NCBI GenBank assembly: GCA_036346375.1
Contig: JAYEVE010000231.1
Span: forward strand, 620,001 to 684,000
DNA from: Guadua angustifolia
Lineage: Eukaryota > Streptophyta > Magnoliopsida > Poales > Poaceae
Reading direction: 5' to 3'
Length of the DNA stretch: 64,000 bases
Numbering within the stretch: the first letter of the stretch is position 1; each line of letters begins with the position of its first letter. This document shows positions 11,394 to 21,841 of the stretch, in pieces. The notes under the pieces are model-generated. The model saw only the letters and a program-made list of their open reading frames with translations, had not been told where the DNA came from and ran no database searches. Position numbers and translations under genes: made by a program.

Positions 11394-11398
11394 AAGGC

Positions 11399-12885
11399 TA
11401 CTATTCATAGCATTTTCTCATTTTTGTTTCTCGTAACATATTTGCTAGTTGAGTTTATGCATGATGCTTGATCATATCATTACGTATATAACCATTTTGT
11501 TTCATAACTTTTTGGAACCATCTTGAGTGTTTTCCAAGGGATGGTAACCTGTATATCACCGATATGCGATACCGGTATGGCGATACGGCGATATGCAATT
11601 TTCTAAAAACATGAATCCAGCGATACAGTGTATATATATTAAAAATAAAAAATTTAAATTCACCAATAATTAGGTGATTTGTGACGTTGAGAGCTAGATG
11701 TTGCGTTAGAGTTCACGTTGTACGACAGGGAGAAGGGGGCTACGAGGGAGAGATAGATTTTTAGGGTTAGGATTAATGTACTAGAATGGTTTTTTTTGTT
11801 TGCGCTTTGTGTTATGGGATTGGTGATATTAGAGAGGATCGTAAAGTATCGGAGAAGGATCAGGTTATTTTTAATTAATTTTTGATGCTGAATTTCAGTG
11901 ATCCTTGTCAATTCGGGATTGAGAAGGATCGCGGAGGATCGGGGTAGGATCGGTGATTCATATATGGTAGCATAAGGGGTGGTAGCACTAGATATGCTCT
12001 CTATTTATGACTAAGGCAAACAACCCCATTCAAGATCATTCGCTTGTGCTCTAATCCTCTTCACCTTCATATAGAGGTGGGTGTTGTGCCGCGATGGACT
12101 GGCATGGCATAGGCCCATCAGGCTGTGTGTACCATGACGTGCCGCCCTAGTTCGGCTGGCCCACCGTGCAGGCTAGGCTCGCCTTCGGCAAACCTAGGCA
12201 TAGCTCATTTAAAATTCTTGTTTACTTCGTGCCATGCCAGTCTAGACATAGTTGAGACAGTGGATACAAATATTAGGGAAAAAGAACTAAATTTTATTCA
12301 TTCTTGAACAGGTACAAAGTAACCTTACACCAAGTGTAGGATATCCCAATACGGAGTGGCTCCGTGCACGTGCTCGGTGTCAGTGAGCATGTATTCTCCC
12401 GTTCACATTCTCCACCTTTTAGCATCTCTGTTATCTCTTCTTTCTCCGTATACGAGGACCACAAAAAGCGTCGGCTGTAAAGCAAGCCACAACATGACGC
12501 AATATCACGGCAGAGCGCCCTGTCGTATATCATGCCTGCTTTGGGCCCAACGGGCCTATTATGTGCCATGTCGGCCCAAGTATGGCCCATGCTATGTCTT
12601 GTCGTGCCACCCATCATGCTCGACTGTGAGGTCCAGTACGGCCTTGTCGTTCATACTGTTCCGTGCTGTGTTTTAGTTGTGCCATAGGCTAGCCCAAAAA
12701 AAAAAAACCTTGCTTATTGCCCAGGTCTGCCTTCACATAGTAACTCCTACTTGTGGCCTGCACGCTGGTCGCCATTGGGACGGTCTCGAATGGGAAACGT
12801 TTTTTCAGAGTTGAGGAATCGATTAATTAAAGGAGTAGTGGAACAGAACAGCCCACGTTAGGACCTGGGTTGACCGACTTTGACC
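11399..12885. other. Gene-free stretch between copia and ThrRS fragment
   Basis: No supported coding sequence. 11399-12060 is AT-rich with short repeated words (gatacggcgata-like near 11560-11600; aaggatcg-like near 11890-11950). 12070-12700 is richer in GC with repeated ggccca and gccatg words and looks like decayed DNA transposon sequence, but I found no clear terminal repeats. Short open frames here look accidental. Confidence 0.4.
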
Positions 12886-12914
12886 ATTGTATCAGGTAGG
12901 TTTAATCACCGTTA

Positions 12915-13060
12915 GGGCTCATTTGGATGCTAGGGAAATAAAATCTAGGAATATTTCTCCTAGAAGGATTTTAATGGCACATGAAATCCCTCCAATCCCT
13001 AGGATAATTTCCTCTTCCCACCCACCATTTGGAAGCCATAGGATAAAAATCCCTAACATT
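12915..13060. repeat. Possible MITE-like sequence
   Basis: The sequence gggctcatttggatgctagg resembles the GGCYTGTTTGG-type ends of grass hAT/PIF-derived MITEs. A related motif (catttggaagccataggat) recurs about 110 bp later in the same orientation. I did not find a matching inverted end or a target duplication, so the call is weak. 13061-13917 holds no recognised gene. Confidence 0.3.
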
Positions 13061-13917
13061 CAAGAAAGTAAAAAATATATAAAAAATCTAAAAAATATAC
13101 AGAAAACGCCACTCTTGATTCTGTCACAGCGCATACATGTAAATATAGAATGCTTATCATATAAAAGAGTAGTGCATCATGCACCACCGACTCTGACAGA
13201 TCATAGTCCGGCAACTGGCATGTTCATGACTATTATCTAAATATCCTCAGTAACATAAAACCAACTGAAACACCACATAATCTTCTACGAACAATGGACT
13301 ATCTAAACTTCCCAAAGGTTAACATTTCACTTTTGCAGCTCACAATTCGACCTGCAAGCATCAGAAAGTAGAGTTAGCCACATAACAAAAAGGAGAGTTT
13401 TCTAACAAAAAAAAGAAAGTAAAAATACGAAAAGAAAAAGAAGAAACAACAAACCCAGTGAACAAAAACAAAAGGCACGCTGTGAAATGCTGTAAAATAA
13501 CTATTTATAAGCAGCACATACCACTAGGAATAGAGAACAATTTTTTTAGCTGTGTGTCCCTTTGTGAATGTTGAAAGAACACAAACAAAAAGGATCACAA
13601 TGGCCAGTATGGTAGTATCTCTGGGTCTATATACGTACTTTTAAATGCAACCATATATCTGCATGTCATGCTCAAAGAATAATCATGCAAACTATCAATA
13701 TCTTATTCAAAGCACCAACAACTACATAATAAATGCGCAACTAAGAGAACCAAGGAAATAGAAGGATGAGGTAAAATATTACAGGAAAAATATTTCAGTA
13801 AGGAAGAAGCTTTAAGCTATTATTGCGATAGTGACAATTTTCATTGAGCATCATCTCATTCAGGACAACAGTGGAGGAGCAATTTACAATACAATATTAA
13901 ATTAGGAAGAAGCTCAC

Positions 13918-16151
13918 CTCTGTATGAACGAACCCTGTGCTCAAACATTAAGCAATGACCAGGACAATTCATTGGCTTAAGACCAAATTCCTGTTTCTCG
14001 ATCTACACAAGAACAAAACCAAGCACCCCTTAGAGGTTATAACTCGCCGATGATATAATTAATAACATATGCAAAACAAATCTTCTTTCAAACTTATGGT
14101 TCTGCTGTAGCATCTGCAGATGCGCTTACCTCAAAAACGAACATGTTCTCCTTGTAGTTTGCGGCATGTCCAGAGGTTTCCCAAAGTTGCATGTTATAAA
14201 TATTTGGGCTCAAAACCTAAGAACACACCCGTAAGGAACAGAAACAACGGAAATCCACAGAGGTATCCATGACCTAAGAAGCTAATTACTGTACAATAAA
14301 TTAAAACTGACCTCTTCTTAGCCTCTCTCTATATTGTTGACGCAAAAAATCCATCAATTTGTTATATATTCTAGCACCATGTGGAAGGAAGAAGCAGCTT
14401 CCAGGGCTATATAGGCCCTGTTTGGGAGAGCTCCAGATCCCAACTCCAGCTCAGAGCTGAAACTTATAGGCTAAAATAAAGTGAATTAAGTTTATATTTT
14501 GTCTAAAATGTAAACAAGATGATCTACCTAAACACTCTTAATGTACTCACAGCTCCAGCTCCACAAATTTCTGGAGCTAGAAATACCCTGCTCCACCAAC
14601 TCCACAGATTTTGATGGAGCTGGAGCTGTCCCAAACACCCCCATAGTTGTAAAGTGAATCAAAGATCTAGCGGCACACAAAATGGAAGATCTAGAAACTA
14701 AGATATGCAAAAAGATAAAATCATATTGGAATGCTAAGGTACCTAAGATGATGGAAAAAGAAGAGTTCCTGTGATTGCCCTAATAACCTATGGTCACGTT
14801 TCTTAGCCTCCTCTAACAGATGTTGATATTCCTGTAGATTATCAAGCAATAAACATGTAAAACATAATCTGTCGTTAATAAAATGAAAACATTGAAAAGA
14901 TAAACATAAATTTAGGAATGTATAATTAAACTTTAAATTCAGAAGGACTACACTCTGTCTTGATCTTACAATCTTTTGCCTGAACTGACCAATAAAAGAC
15001 CCCATAGTCCATATCATTGATGTAGCACAAATTATATGCCATACCTTGGGACGTTTAGAATCAGGGAATGAAATTCCATATACTCTTTGCAAGCTCTCAC
15101 GGTCTATCTTTCCTCTCCAATATGATGATGAAGCCTGAATATTTACATGTAAATTCAAATCTGAAGTACGCATTCCTTCAAAACGAGAACCTAGAGATTA
15201 ATGCATAACCAAACAAGAATACCTTGAGGCAAGCAAAAGCTTTAACAAAGGAGGTATTTGGGATGTGTGGCCCACGGTGTTCCATTCACTTGAGCTATCA
15301 AACAGCTAGCACACCTAATCCACTCGATATCTCCTTAGCAATGTCCATTGGGGTTGATATCCACTTCTTGCCGTCCTTGACTGCACCATCAGGCAAAATT
15401 ATCCTGCAGGACATTGCAGGAAAAACAACATTACAAATGAAGATCTCATTGCCATTATGTAAACCAGATGATTGAGCGTGTACTTAAAGTTTTTGCTCCC
15501 GAAAAATTTACACTGCAAACAAAAAAAATAAGGGAATTGCATTGTATGTTACATGATTTAGGCAGAACATATGCCTGCAGTCCATGTTTTTCACAATGTA
15601 GGATGGATGTTGAGGATCAAAATCATATGAACCACTAGTGTAAGCCTATTTAGCCTAGGTAGATAATGCATGTAACCCTACAGCAGTTCGGGTAGTTTTC
15701 TTTCTCAGCAATAGCATAATTCTAATATCTCATCAACAATCAACTGCTCTAGCAAACTACTTCAAAAGCTGATCTGAAATATGCAGCAGAAAGTGCGCCC
15801 ATCGAATTCTCCTGCTGCGTTATATCTCAGTGCCTGATGTATCTGCCCTCCATCTACCCAGCCCCTCTTCGTCTCATAACGTGCGGCACACCCAAATTGC
15901 ACCACAACTCCCGATTCAACCATTCCCGTTGATCCACGTCGCTAATTTACAACAGACATCCAAGCAGATTCGCGAGAGAACTCACTTGATGGGCTCGCCG
16001 CCGATGTTGAGGCGCCAAGGGCCTGCCTCGCCTGGATCTCCTCGAACAAGTGGATCCGCTTGCGCCACCGCCTGTAGGCCTCGCCCAGACGACGGTCGGG
16101 CGGGCCGGCGCTTTCCTTCAAATCCTTACCGGCAGCGGAGTTCTCTCCCAT
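13918..16151 (-). pseudogene. Threonyl-tRNA synthetase gene fragment with introns, internally deleted and 3' truncated
   Basis: Seven exon pieces with GT-AG borders match plant threonyl-tRNA synthetase: 15986-16151 (start MGENSAAGK; KRIHLFEEIQARQAL), 15223-15403 (TGS domain ILPDGAVKDGKKWISTPMDI), 15045-15134 (YWRGKIDRESLQRVYGISFP), 14743-14831 (LLEEAKKRDHRLLGQ), 14312-14406 (SPGSCFFLPHGARIYNKLMD), 14130-14216 (VLSPNIYNMQLWETSGHAAN) and 13918-14002 (EFGLKPMNCPGHCLMFEHRV). The catalytic motif 1 area and the PMNCPGH zinc-site region are present. Lesions: one missing base in exon 1; two extra bases after EISSGL; deletion of most of the editing domain (LIAQVNGTPW is joined directly to GPHIPNTSFVKAF); and no motif 3 or anticodon domain. 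The intact enzyme charges tRNA-Thr. Retained introns show a DNA-level duplicate, not a retrocopy. Confidence 0.88.
14414..14642. mobile_element. MITE inside a ThrRS intron
   Basis: The 229-bp insertion begins GGCCCTGTTTGGGAGAGCTC and ends with TGTCCCAAACACCCCC, an imperfect inverted pair sharing TGTTTGGG. It is flanked on both sides by ATA (14411-14413 and 14643-14645), a possible 3-bp duplication as for PIF/Harbinger-type MITEs. Internal sequence is rich in ctccagctcc words on both arms. It lies just upstream of the splice acceptor of the exon ending at 14406 and so replaces that intron's pyrimidine tract. Confidence 0.7.
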
Positions 16152-16499
16152 CAGGCGGCGCCGAGAAGTGGAGGGAGAAGAGGAGGAGGAGACGAGAGGG
16201 GCGGGCGGAGCGGAAGGAGGGAGTGAGGTGGGTGCTGCCGGAGGAGCGAGAGGCCTTGGCGGAGGCAGACGAGCATAAAGAGGCGGAGGCGGAGGCGTCG
16301 CGAGAGAGACGGGCGATGCTTCCACTGGTCTGGGCGAGGGGATGAATTCGCCGGGGATTGGACGGGGAAGGGCCGCGAATTCCTGGCGCGATGGGCTTCC
16401 AAATGCATCAGCGGCTCGGCCCGGAAACTCTCAAGACGCCCACTTAATCCCGAGATTAGGCCGATCCTCATGGGATTGGGTTTCCCAATTGAGCCCTTA

Positions 16500-16850
16500 A
16501 TTTGGAGATTCTTATATAGTGAACATGAACAACTTCTTTTTGTAATGTCAATAATTGATATTTGGAAATTTTGACTTCAAAGTTGGAACCTTTGAGCTAA
16601 ATGTTTTAAAATCGATGTTGAAAGTTCAAAATTTCAAGTTTTAAGTGTCACTAATTAGGTGTGAATGCCTGGTTAATAAGTTTGAAGCCGCATTTGCGAC
16701 CCTGCTAGCACTACTTGCTATGCTAGTGTTACTTACAAGGAGAAATTTTACGATACATCATATTGGTAGTATATAGTGGGTATTGGAAATCAGATTTATC
16801 CTTTGATTTATTTAAAGGTGTTTCTACTACTCTACTACTAAAGGAAGTAT
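16500..16850. other. AT-rich spacer
   Basis: No gene or recognisable element between the ThrRS 5' end and the CACTA element at 16851. Confidence 0.5.
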
Positions 16851-17514
16851 CACTACTATAAAAAAACCTCTTTTTTACCGGTCTATCATTGACGGTTCGG
16901 CTAGAACCAGTAGTGATAACAATTTTACTACCGGTTCATAAGCTAAATCGTCAATGATACTATTACTGCAGATTCTTCTTAAGAACCGCAGTGATAATGG
17001 AGGAAGTATCACTGCTGGTTCGGAATCGAACCTACAAAGTGATAATATTTTTGAAAAAATCATAACTTTTGTATACTGAGTCGGATAGAGACAAAATTTA
17101 TATGAAAATTGTAGCTCTCGATGAGATCTACAACATTGTAGTTGACAACGTTTTTATTTGATGTCATTTAGACATCCAAATAATCATTGAAACTTTCGGA
17201 TACGAAGGGATAAAAAGAACATATTTCTTATAGTAGTTAAGAAGTGTGTATTAGGTGAGATGGTAAGGAGAGTTCATGCCAAGTAGCAGGTCACGGTTTC
17301 GAATCCTAGTAACCGCACGCGCGCGAAAATCATGTGACTTGTGCCTTGCGACGCGTGACCGTGCGTAGTTGTAAATACAGATTGATCCAGGTGCAAATAA
17401 ATTTATTTTTGATTTTACCGAGTGATTTTTGAATTTATACTATTATTGTTGGTTCCAATATTCGGCGGTGATGCCAGTTTGGAACCGGCAGTGATGTAAT
17501 GTTTTGCAGTGGTG
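16851..17514. mobile_element. Short non-autonomous CACTA element
   Basis: The 664-bp element starts CACTACTATAAAAAA and its right end, read on the minus strand, is CACCACTGCAAAACATT. Both flanks are TAT (16848-16850 and 17515-17517), the 3-bp target duplication expected for CACTA elements. Subterminal repeats of the type ccggttc, ggaaccggcagtgatg and cagtagtgataa occur near both ends, as transposase-binding repeats do. It has no coding capacity and would need a TNP2 source in trans. Confidence 0.85.
17256..17320 (+). other. tRNA-like segment within the small CACTA element
   Basis: The segment contains tgagatggtaaggagag, similar to an A box, and ggtttcgaatcctag, similar to a B box (consensus GGTTCGANNCC with one extra T). 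It does not fold into a full cloverleaf by eye and lacks a terminal acceptor stem. It is probably a tRNA-derived or convergent segment carried by this transposon family, not a tRNA gene. Confidence 0.35.
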
Positions 17515-17669
17515 TATAAATAAATTCTAGTTAATCTAATCTGTTGGATTAAAAAGAATGAAATATTCATATTGAATTTAGTGTGTCGTAAAAGAACTTT
17601 AGTTGCATGAATGATTTTGATTCCATTTTTCCTTGCTCTACTTACTAACTTCCTCTGTCAAAACCACAG

Positions 17670-19877
17670 GTATTTTATTATAATTGATGATATATGGGAC
17701 AAAACAGCGTGGAAAAATATCAAATGTGCACTGGTTGAGAACAATTGCGGCAGTAGAATTATCACGACAACTCGCGTGGCTAATGTTGCTGTATCATGCT
17801 GCTCCAACATTGATGGTACAATTTATAAACTAAAACCACTTTCTCATGATGACTCGAAGAAGTTGTTCTACAAAAGAATATTTGGCTTTGAAGATGGTTG
17901 CCATCCCGAACTGAAACAAATATCTGAGAAAATTTTAAGAAAATGTGATGGAGTGCCATTAGCCATCATCACTATAGCAAGTCTATTGGCGAATAAACCA
18001 AGAAATATAAATCAATGGAACAGTGTGCATAATTCCATTGGATGTGGACTTGAAAAATGCACAAATATGGAGAACATTCGTCAGATATTATCTATTAGCT
18101 ATTATGATTTACCCTCCCATCTCAAACCTTGTTTGCTTGGCATCGTTGGGTAATGGGAATGGGCAAGGGAATTAAGCGAGACTTCAATTCCCAGGGGGAG
18201 GCAGGGAATTGAATTCCCTACGTTTAAGTTGTAAACTCCCATTCCCTTCTTCAATTCCCACCAACCAAACAAAGGATTTTATAACCCATCTCTCTCAATT
18301 CCCATTCCCTTCGGTCAATTCCCTCCAACCAAACAGACCATAAGTGTTTTTCCGGAGGATTACAGCATTTCAACAGATCAGTTGGTACGAAGATGGATAT
18401 CCGAAGGCTTTGTCCATGGAAAACATGCGGATACTTTATTTGACCTAGGAATTTCTTATTTATGGGAGCTGATTAATAGAAGCATGATTCAACCAGAACA
18501 CATGCGTTGTAATGGATGGATAGAATCTTGTCGTGTGCATGATATGATACTAGATCTCATCACATCCTTGTCGTCAGAAGAAAATTTTGTCACTACTTTA
18601 GATGGACATCGTCCCACAAATCTTCCAGAGAAGATTCGCCGATTATCCCTCAAGAGCAGTGAAGAAGAGCGTACCATAACACAGGAAACCATGAGGATGT
18701 CGCATGTGAGATCACTTATCATCCTCCCAGTGCTACTGACTTGATGCCGCCTCTTTCAAGCTTCCAAGTTTTGCGAGTATTGGATTTAGAACATTGTCGT
18801 AACCTGGAGAATCATCACATTACTGGTGTTGGGAACTTGTTTCATTTGAGGTATCTGGGACTAAGGGATACGAATATTACCAACCTCCCAAAAGAAATTG
18901 GGAAGTTGCGTTGTTTGCATACATTGGACTTGAGTCAAACTGGCATAACTGATCTGCCATCAACAATAGTTCAGCTTAAACAACTTGTGCGCCTATACAT
19001 TGACAATTCGGTGAAGCTGCCAGATGGGATTGGGAACTTAGAATCACTACAGGTGCTGTCATCAATCGGTATCAACAGCTCACCAAACATCGCAAAAGAG
19101 CTAGGCAATCTAACCGAACTGAGAATGCTCCACATTACAATTAGTAGTGATATTGGTACATGGAACAAGAACTATGAGAAACCTTTGCTTGATTCCTTGT
19201 GCAACCTGCAGAAAATCACAGAACTATACATTCAATCTTCTGGAGTACCCACAGAGTTCTTTGCTGATCTGGAATGTTTCCCTCAGCGTATTAAAATATT
19301 TGTCGATCTCGCCATATCTAGATTGCCAAGGTGGATGAACTCTTCGCTCTCAGACCTGTCCGAAATGGTCATAAGACTCAACATACTACAACAAGAGGAC
19401 CTCCAAAATTTTGGGGCCTTACCATCTCTGAGTTATCTCTGTCTTTTCGTGCTCAAAATCGAGACCACAGAAGAAAGGTTGGTCATTGGCAATACTGATC
19501 ATGCAAACTTCAGGTGGCTTTATGAGTTTCGCATTAATAGTGATGCAATGGGGTTCACCTTTGCACAAGGAGCTATGCCAAGGCTTGCAATCCTCGAGGT
19601 TACTTTTAAAGTTCGTGACACAAAAGATGAATACGGTGATTCAGTTCTCGGCTTGGAGAACCTCAGTTCTCTTAAGCAAGTTACCGTTAAAATTGACTGT
19701 AGGGATTCCAGAGTTTGTGAGGTGGATGAAGCTAATGCTGCTCTGTTGAAGGCAACTAGCAAGAATCCCAATCATCCAGTGCTTGATGTCATCAGATATT
19801 ATGAAGACGAAATAATAGAGGTCGCGGAGAAACTTGAGGTCCTTGAGGAAACGATGAAACGAGGAGAAGAAGACGAG
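17670..19877 (+). pseudogene. NLR (NB-ARC-LRR) resistance gene, 5' truncated and disrupted
   Basis: The exon starts after a CAG acceptor at 17667-17669 and reads YFIIIDDIWD (kinase 2), GSRIITTTR (RNBS-B), YKLKPLSHDDSKKLFYKRIF (RNBS-C), CDGVPLAII (GLPL) and YYDLPSHLKPC. A 201-bp insertion (18139-18339) interrupts it. It resumes with SVFPEDY, VRRWISEGFV and CRVHDMILDLI (MHD-like). A one-base shift near 18735 moves the frame to the LRR part (18741 on), with LRR units such as LRYLGLRDTNITNLPKEIGK and LHTLDLSQTGITDLPSTIVQ. The P-loop and coiled-coil exons are absent; TE sequence lies where they should be. The reading ends GEEDE at 19877, a consensus donor (GAG then GTATAA), leading to the jacalin exons. 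Intact homologues are intracellular immune receptors. Confidence 0.9.
18139..18339. mobile_element. 201-bp MITE-like insertion in the NLR exon
   Basis: The insertion separates SHLKPCLL from ISVFPEDY of the NB-ARC domain. Its ends, GGCATCGTTGGGTAATGGGA and (minus strand) GGTCTGTTTGGTTGGAGGGA, form an imperfect inverted repeat, and both arms are rich in gggaatt/aattccc words. The first stop is within its first 15 bases. I see no clean target duplication. Confidence 0.65.
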
Positions 19878-20151
19878 GTATAAAATAGTTAAGTTTATAT
19901 TTTTGTATCAAGTGGTATACTTATCATCTTTTAGTTTTTCTTTTGGCTGAGTGTGTTTCTCTCAAAATTTTATAGTGAAGCTAATGCCCACTATACCTTC
20001 AAAATTTTAGGGAGCGAATTACGTTCCTTGCCGAATACATGTTGATGGTCGAGTTAACTACCGTTCTCTTTTATAGTATGAAGTGGGTGAAAAAAAAATT
20101 ATCCTGAATTAGGTTCCTCACTAGAATAATAAAGTGTGTTTCTCTTGTATA

Positions 20152-20441
20152 CTCCCTCCGTTTAGAAATATAAGGCGTATTTTGACTTTACGTAAGGATT
20201 AAAATTAGGGTGAAATTGAGAAAGGCATAAGTGAAAACCACTTATATAGCCCCCACCTCATTGTCTTGAAAAAAAGATGAGAGATAATATTTTGTGTGTA
20301 GTGGTCATGAATAAATGCATAAAGTTGAGAGAGAATAAATAGGGGATAGTGGGAAAAGCCTCATTAAATCTACATGCAAAGCTATATATTTTTGAACAAG
20401 ACTATTTAAACTATAAGCCTTATATTTCTAAATGGATGGAG
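20152..20441. mobile_element. Stowaway-like MITE in the NLR-jacalin intron
   Basis: 290 bp, with ends CTCCCTCCGTTTAGAAATAT and CTTATATTTCTAAATGGATG followed by GAG, a near-perfect inverted repeat. It is flanked by TA on both sides (20150-20151, 20442-20443), the Tc1/mariner-type target site of Stowaway MITEs. Confidence 0.85.
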
Positions 20442-20545
20442 TAAGTGTCAATGATATATTTACAAATATTTACAGAGACTGGCCAAAGTGGACAGAAGAA
20501 AATAGCATAGACATATTCATCATCAAAAATAATTTCGCAGTACTA

Positions 20546-20803
20546 CTCCCTCTGGTTCACAAAAAACTTGTCGGTTTGGGACATATACAGTCAAACTTTT
20601 GAAACTTTAGCTATTGGTATCTTTTTTAAATATTTAGATTAGATGCATGAAAATTATATGTGTAGATTCGTCCCGAAACGTATGTTCGTAATATTATAAT
20701 TTTATTAGATTTTTTAAATATATTATAATAGAAATTAGTGGTCAAAGTTGAGTTTGGAGACCATGTCAATATCCAAACGACAATTACTTGTGACCAGATG
20801 GAG
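20546..20803. mobile_element. Second Stowaway-like MITE in the same intron
   Basis: 258 bp, with ends CTCCCTCTGGTTCACAAAAA and ACTTGTGACCAGATGGAG, flanked by TA (20544-20545 and 20804-20805). A further half-end (ggatggagta) occurs near 20840. Confidence 0.75.
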
Positions 20804-20981
20804 TATAATTTAGTATGAAAAAGGTGTTCCATTTGACTGGATGGAGTAACGCATATTAAGGGAATAACAATTGCTTTCTTCGAAAATTTATGTTGAATTG
20901 GTGGCTGTTGTGATCAATGTCACCACACTTTTTTCAATTTGGTGTGTTTGTTTTAGATTCTTCCACATCTATTGCGTGCAG

Positions 20982-21841
20982 ATAGTGCTTCCAAGGGTTG
21001 GCCCGTAGGGTGGAGATGGAAGGAGACATCATGACATCAAGGTGGCACCCCAGCGTCTGGAAAGCGTAAAAGTTAGTAGTGGCTCAGTTGTGGATGCGCT
21101 TGGATTTTCTTATAAGGATAGATACGGAAAGCAACACAAGACACCTTTATGGGGTGGTAAAGGTGGGATTTGCCGCACGGTAAGTAAATTCTAACAAAAA
21201 GATTTAGAGCCAATCAATTTCCAAGGCAAACAGCCAAAAAATGCAAAACCACGGCGTGTGCGGATACACGTACTATCTTAACCCTAAAAAATATCTCAAG
21301 TTTCGTGCAAGTGATATTGAGCGATTAGAAGATGCCATACTGGTTTAAATTTTAAATGTTTGCAATCTCGAGGCGTATTTGATGGTAACAATAGTTCATG
21401 TACCCACGTGCACATGTGGAAATACAACATTCGCAAACAGGCTGTGTTGTTTCTTGATTTAAGCTATGTCCAAGAGGTTTGATGGTCTATTGTCTTCACC
21501 TGCAGTAGAAGTACAGTTGTGCTTGAATGTTACTAGCTGCTAGCATATCGCCCTAAACCCTATGCTCTGTTCCATTTGATGATTTTCCCATTTACTTGCA
21601 GATTGAATTTGGCTCTTCAGAGTTTGTGATGGAAGTTTCTGGAACTTACGGTCGATTTGAATGGTCTGCCAACGTTGTGACGTCGCTTACGCTTGTGACC
21701 AACGTACGTAGCTATGGGCCTTTTGGACAGCCACAGGGAACTCCTTTTCGCGCTCGAGCGCAGCAAAACGGCAGCATTGTTGGCTTCTTCGCACGCTCAA
21801 CTAAGCATCTTGACGCAATTGGTGTTTACATTCACCCTTAA
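20982..21841 (+). pseudogene. Jacalin-like lectin domain, two exons, fused in phase to the NLR
   Basis: Exon 1 (20982-21179) follows a pyrimidine-rich acceptor ending GCAG and reads IVLPRVGP, an in-frame TAG where the family has Trp, then GGDGRRHHDIKVAPQRLESV, VSSGSVVDALGFSYKDRYGK and PLWGGKGGICRT. Exon 2 (21602-21841) reads IEFGSSEFVMEVSGTYGRF, then YGPFGQPQGTPFRARAQ and IVGFFARSTKHLDAIGVYIH, then TAA. Both halves match the mannose-binding jacalin fold (GPWGG, SEFV-E-SGTYG, YGPFG---GTPF, IVGFFGR, LDAIGVY). Introns are GT-AG and the join is phase 0. The NLR donor at 19877 is also phase 0, so the domain forms a plausible C-terminal extension of the NLR. The TAG at 21008-21010 would truncate it. 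Confidence 0.85.

Noticed and set aside
13918..16151. Functional threonyl-tRNA synthetase gene
   Set aside because: Frameshifts in two exons, deleted editing domain and absent 3' half rule out a working enzyme.
15830..16345. 171-codon plus-strand open frame
   Set aside because: It is antisense to the GC-rich first exon of the ThrRS fragment and has no family match.
17256..17320. tRNA gene
   Set aside because: No cloverleaf or acceptor stem; only box-like words inside a CACTA element.
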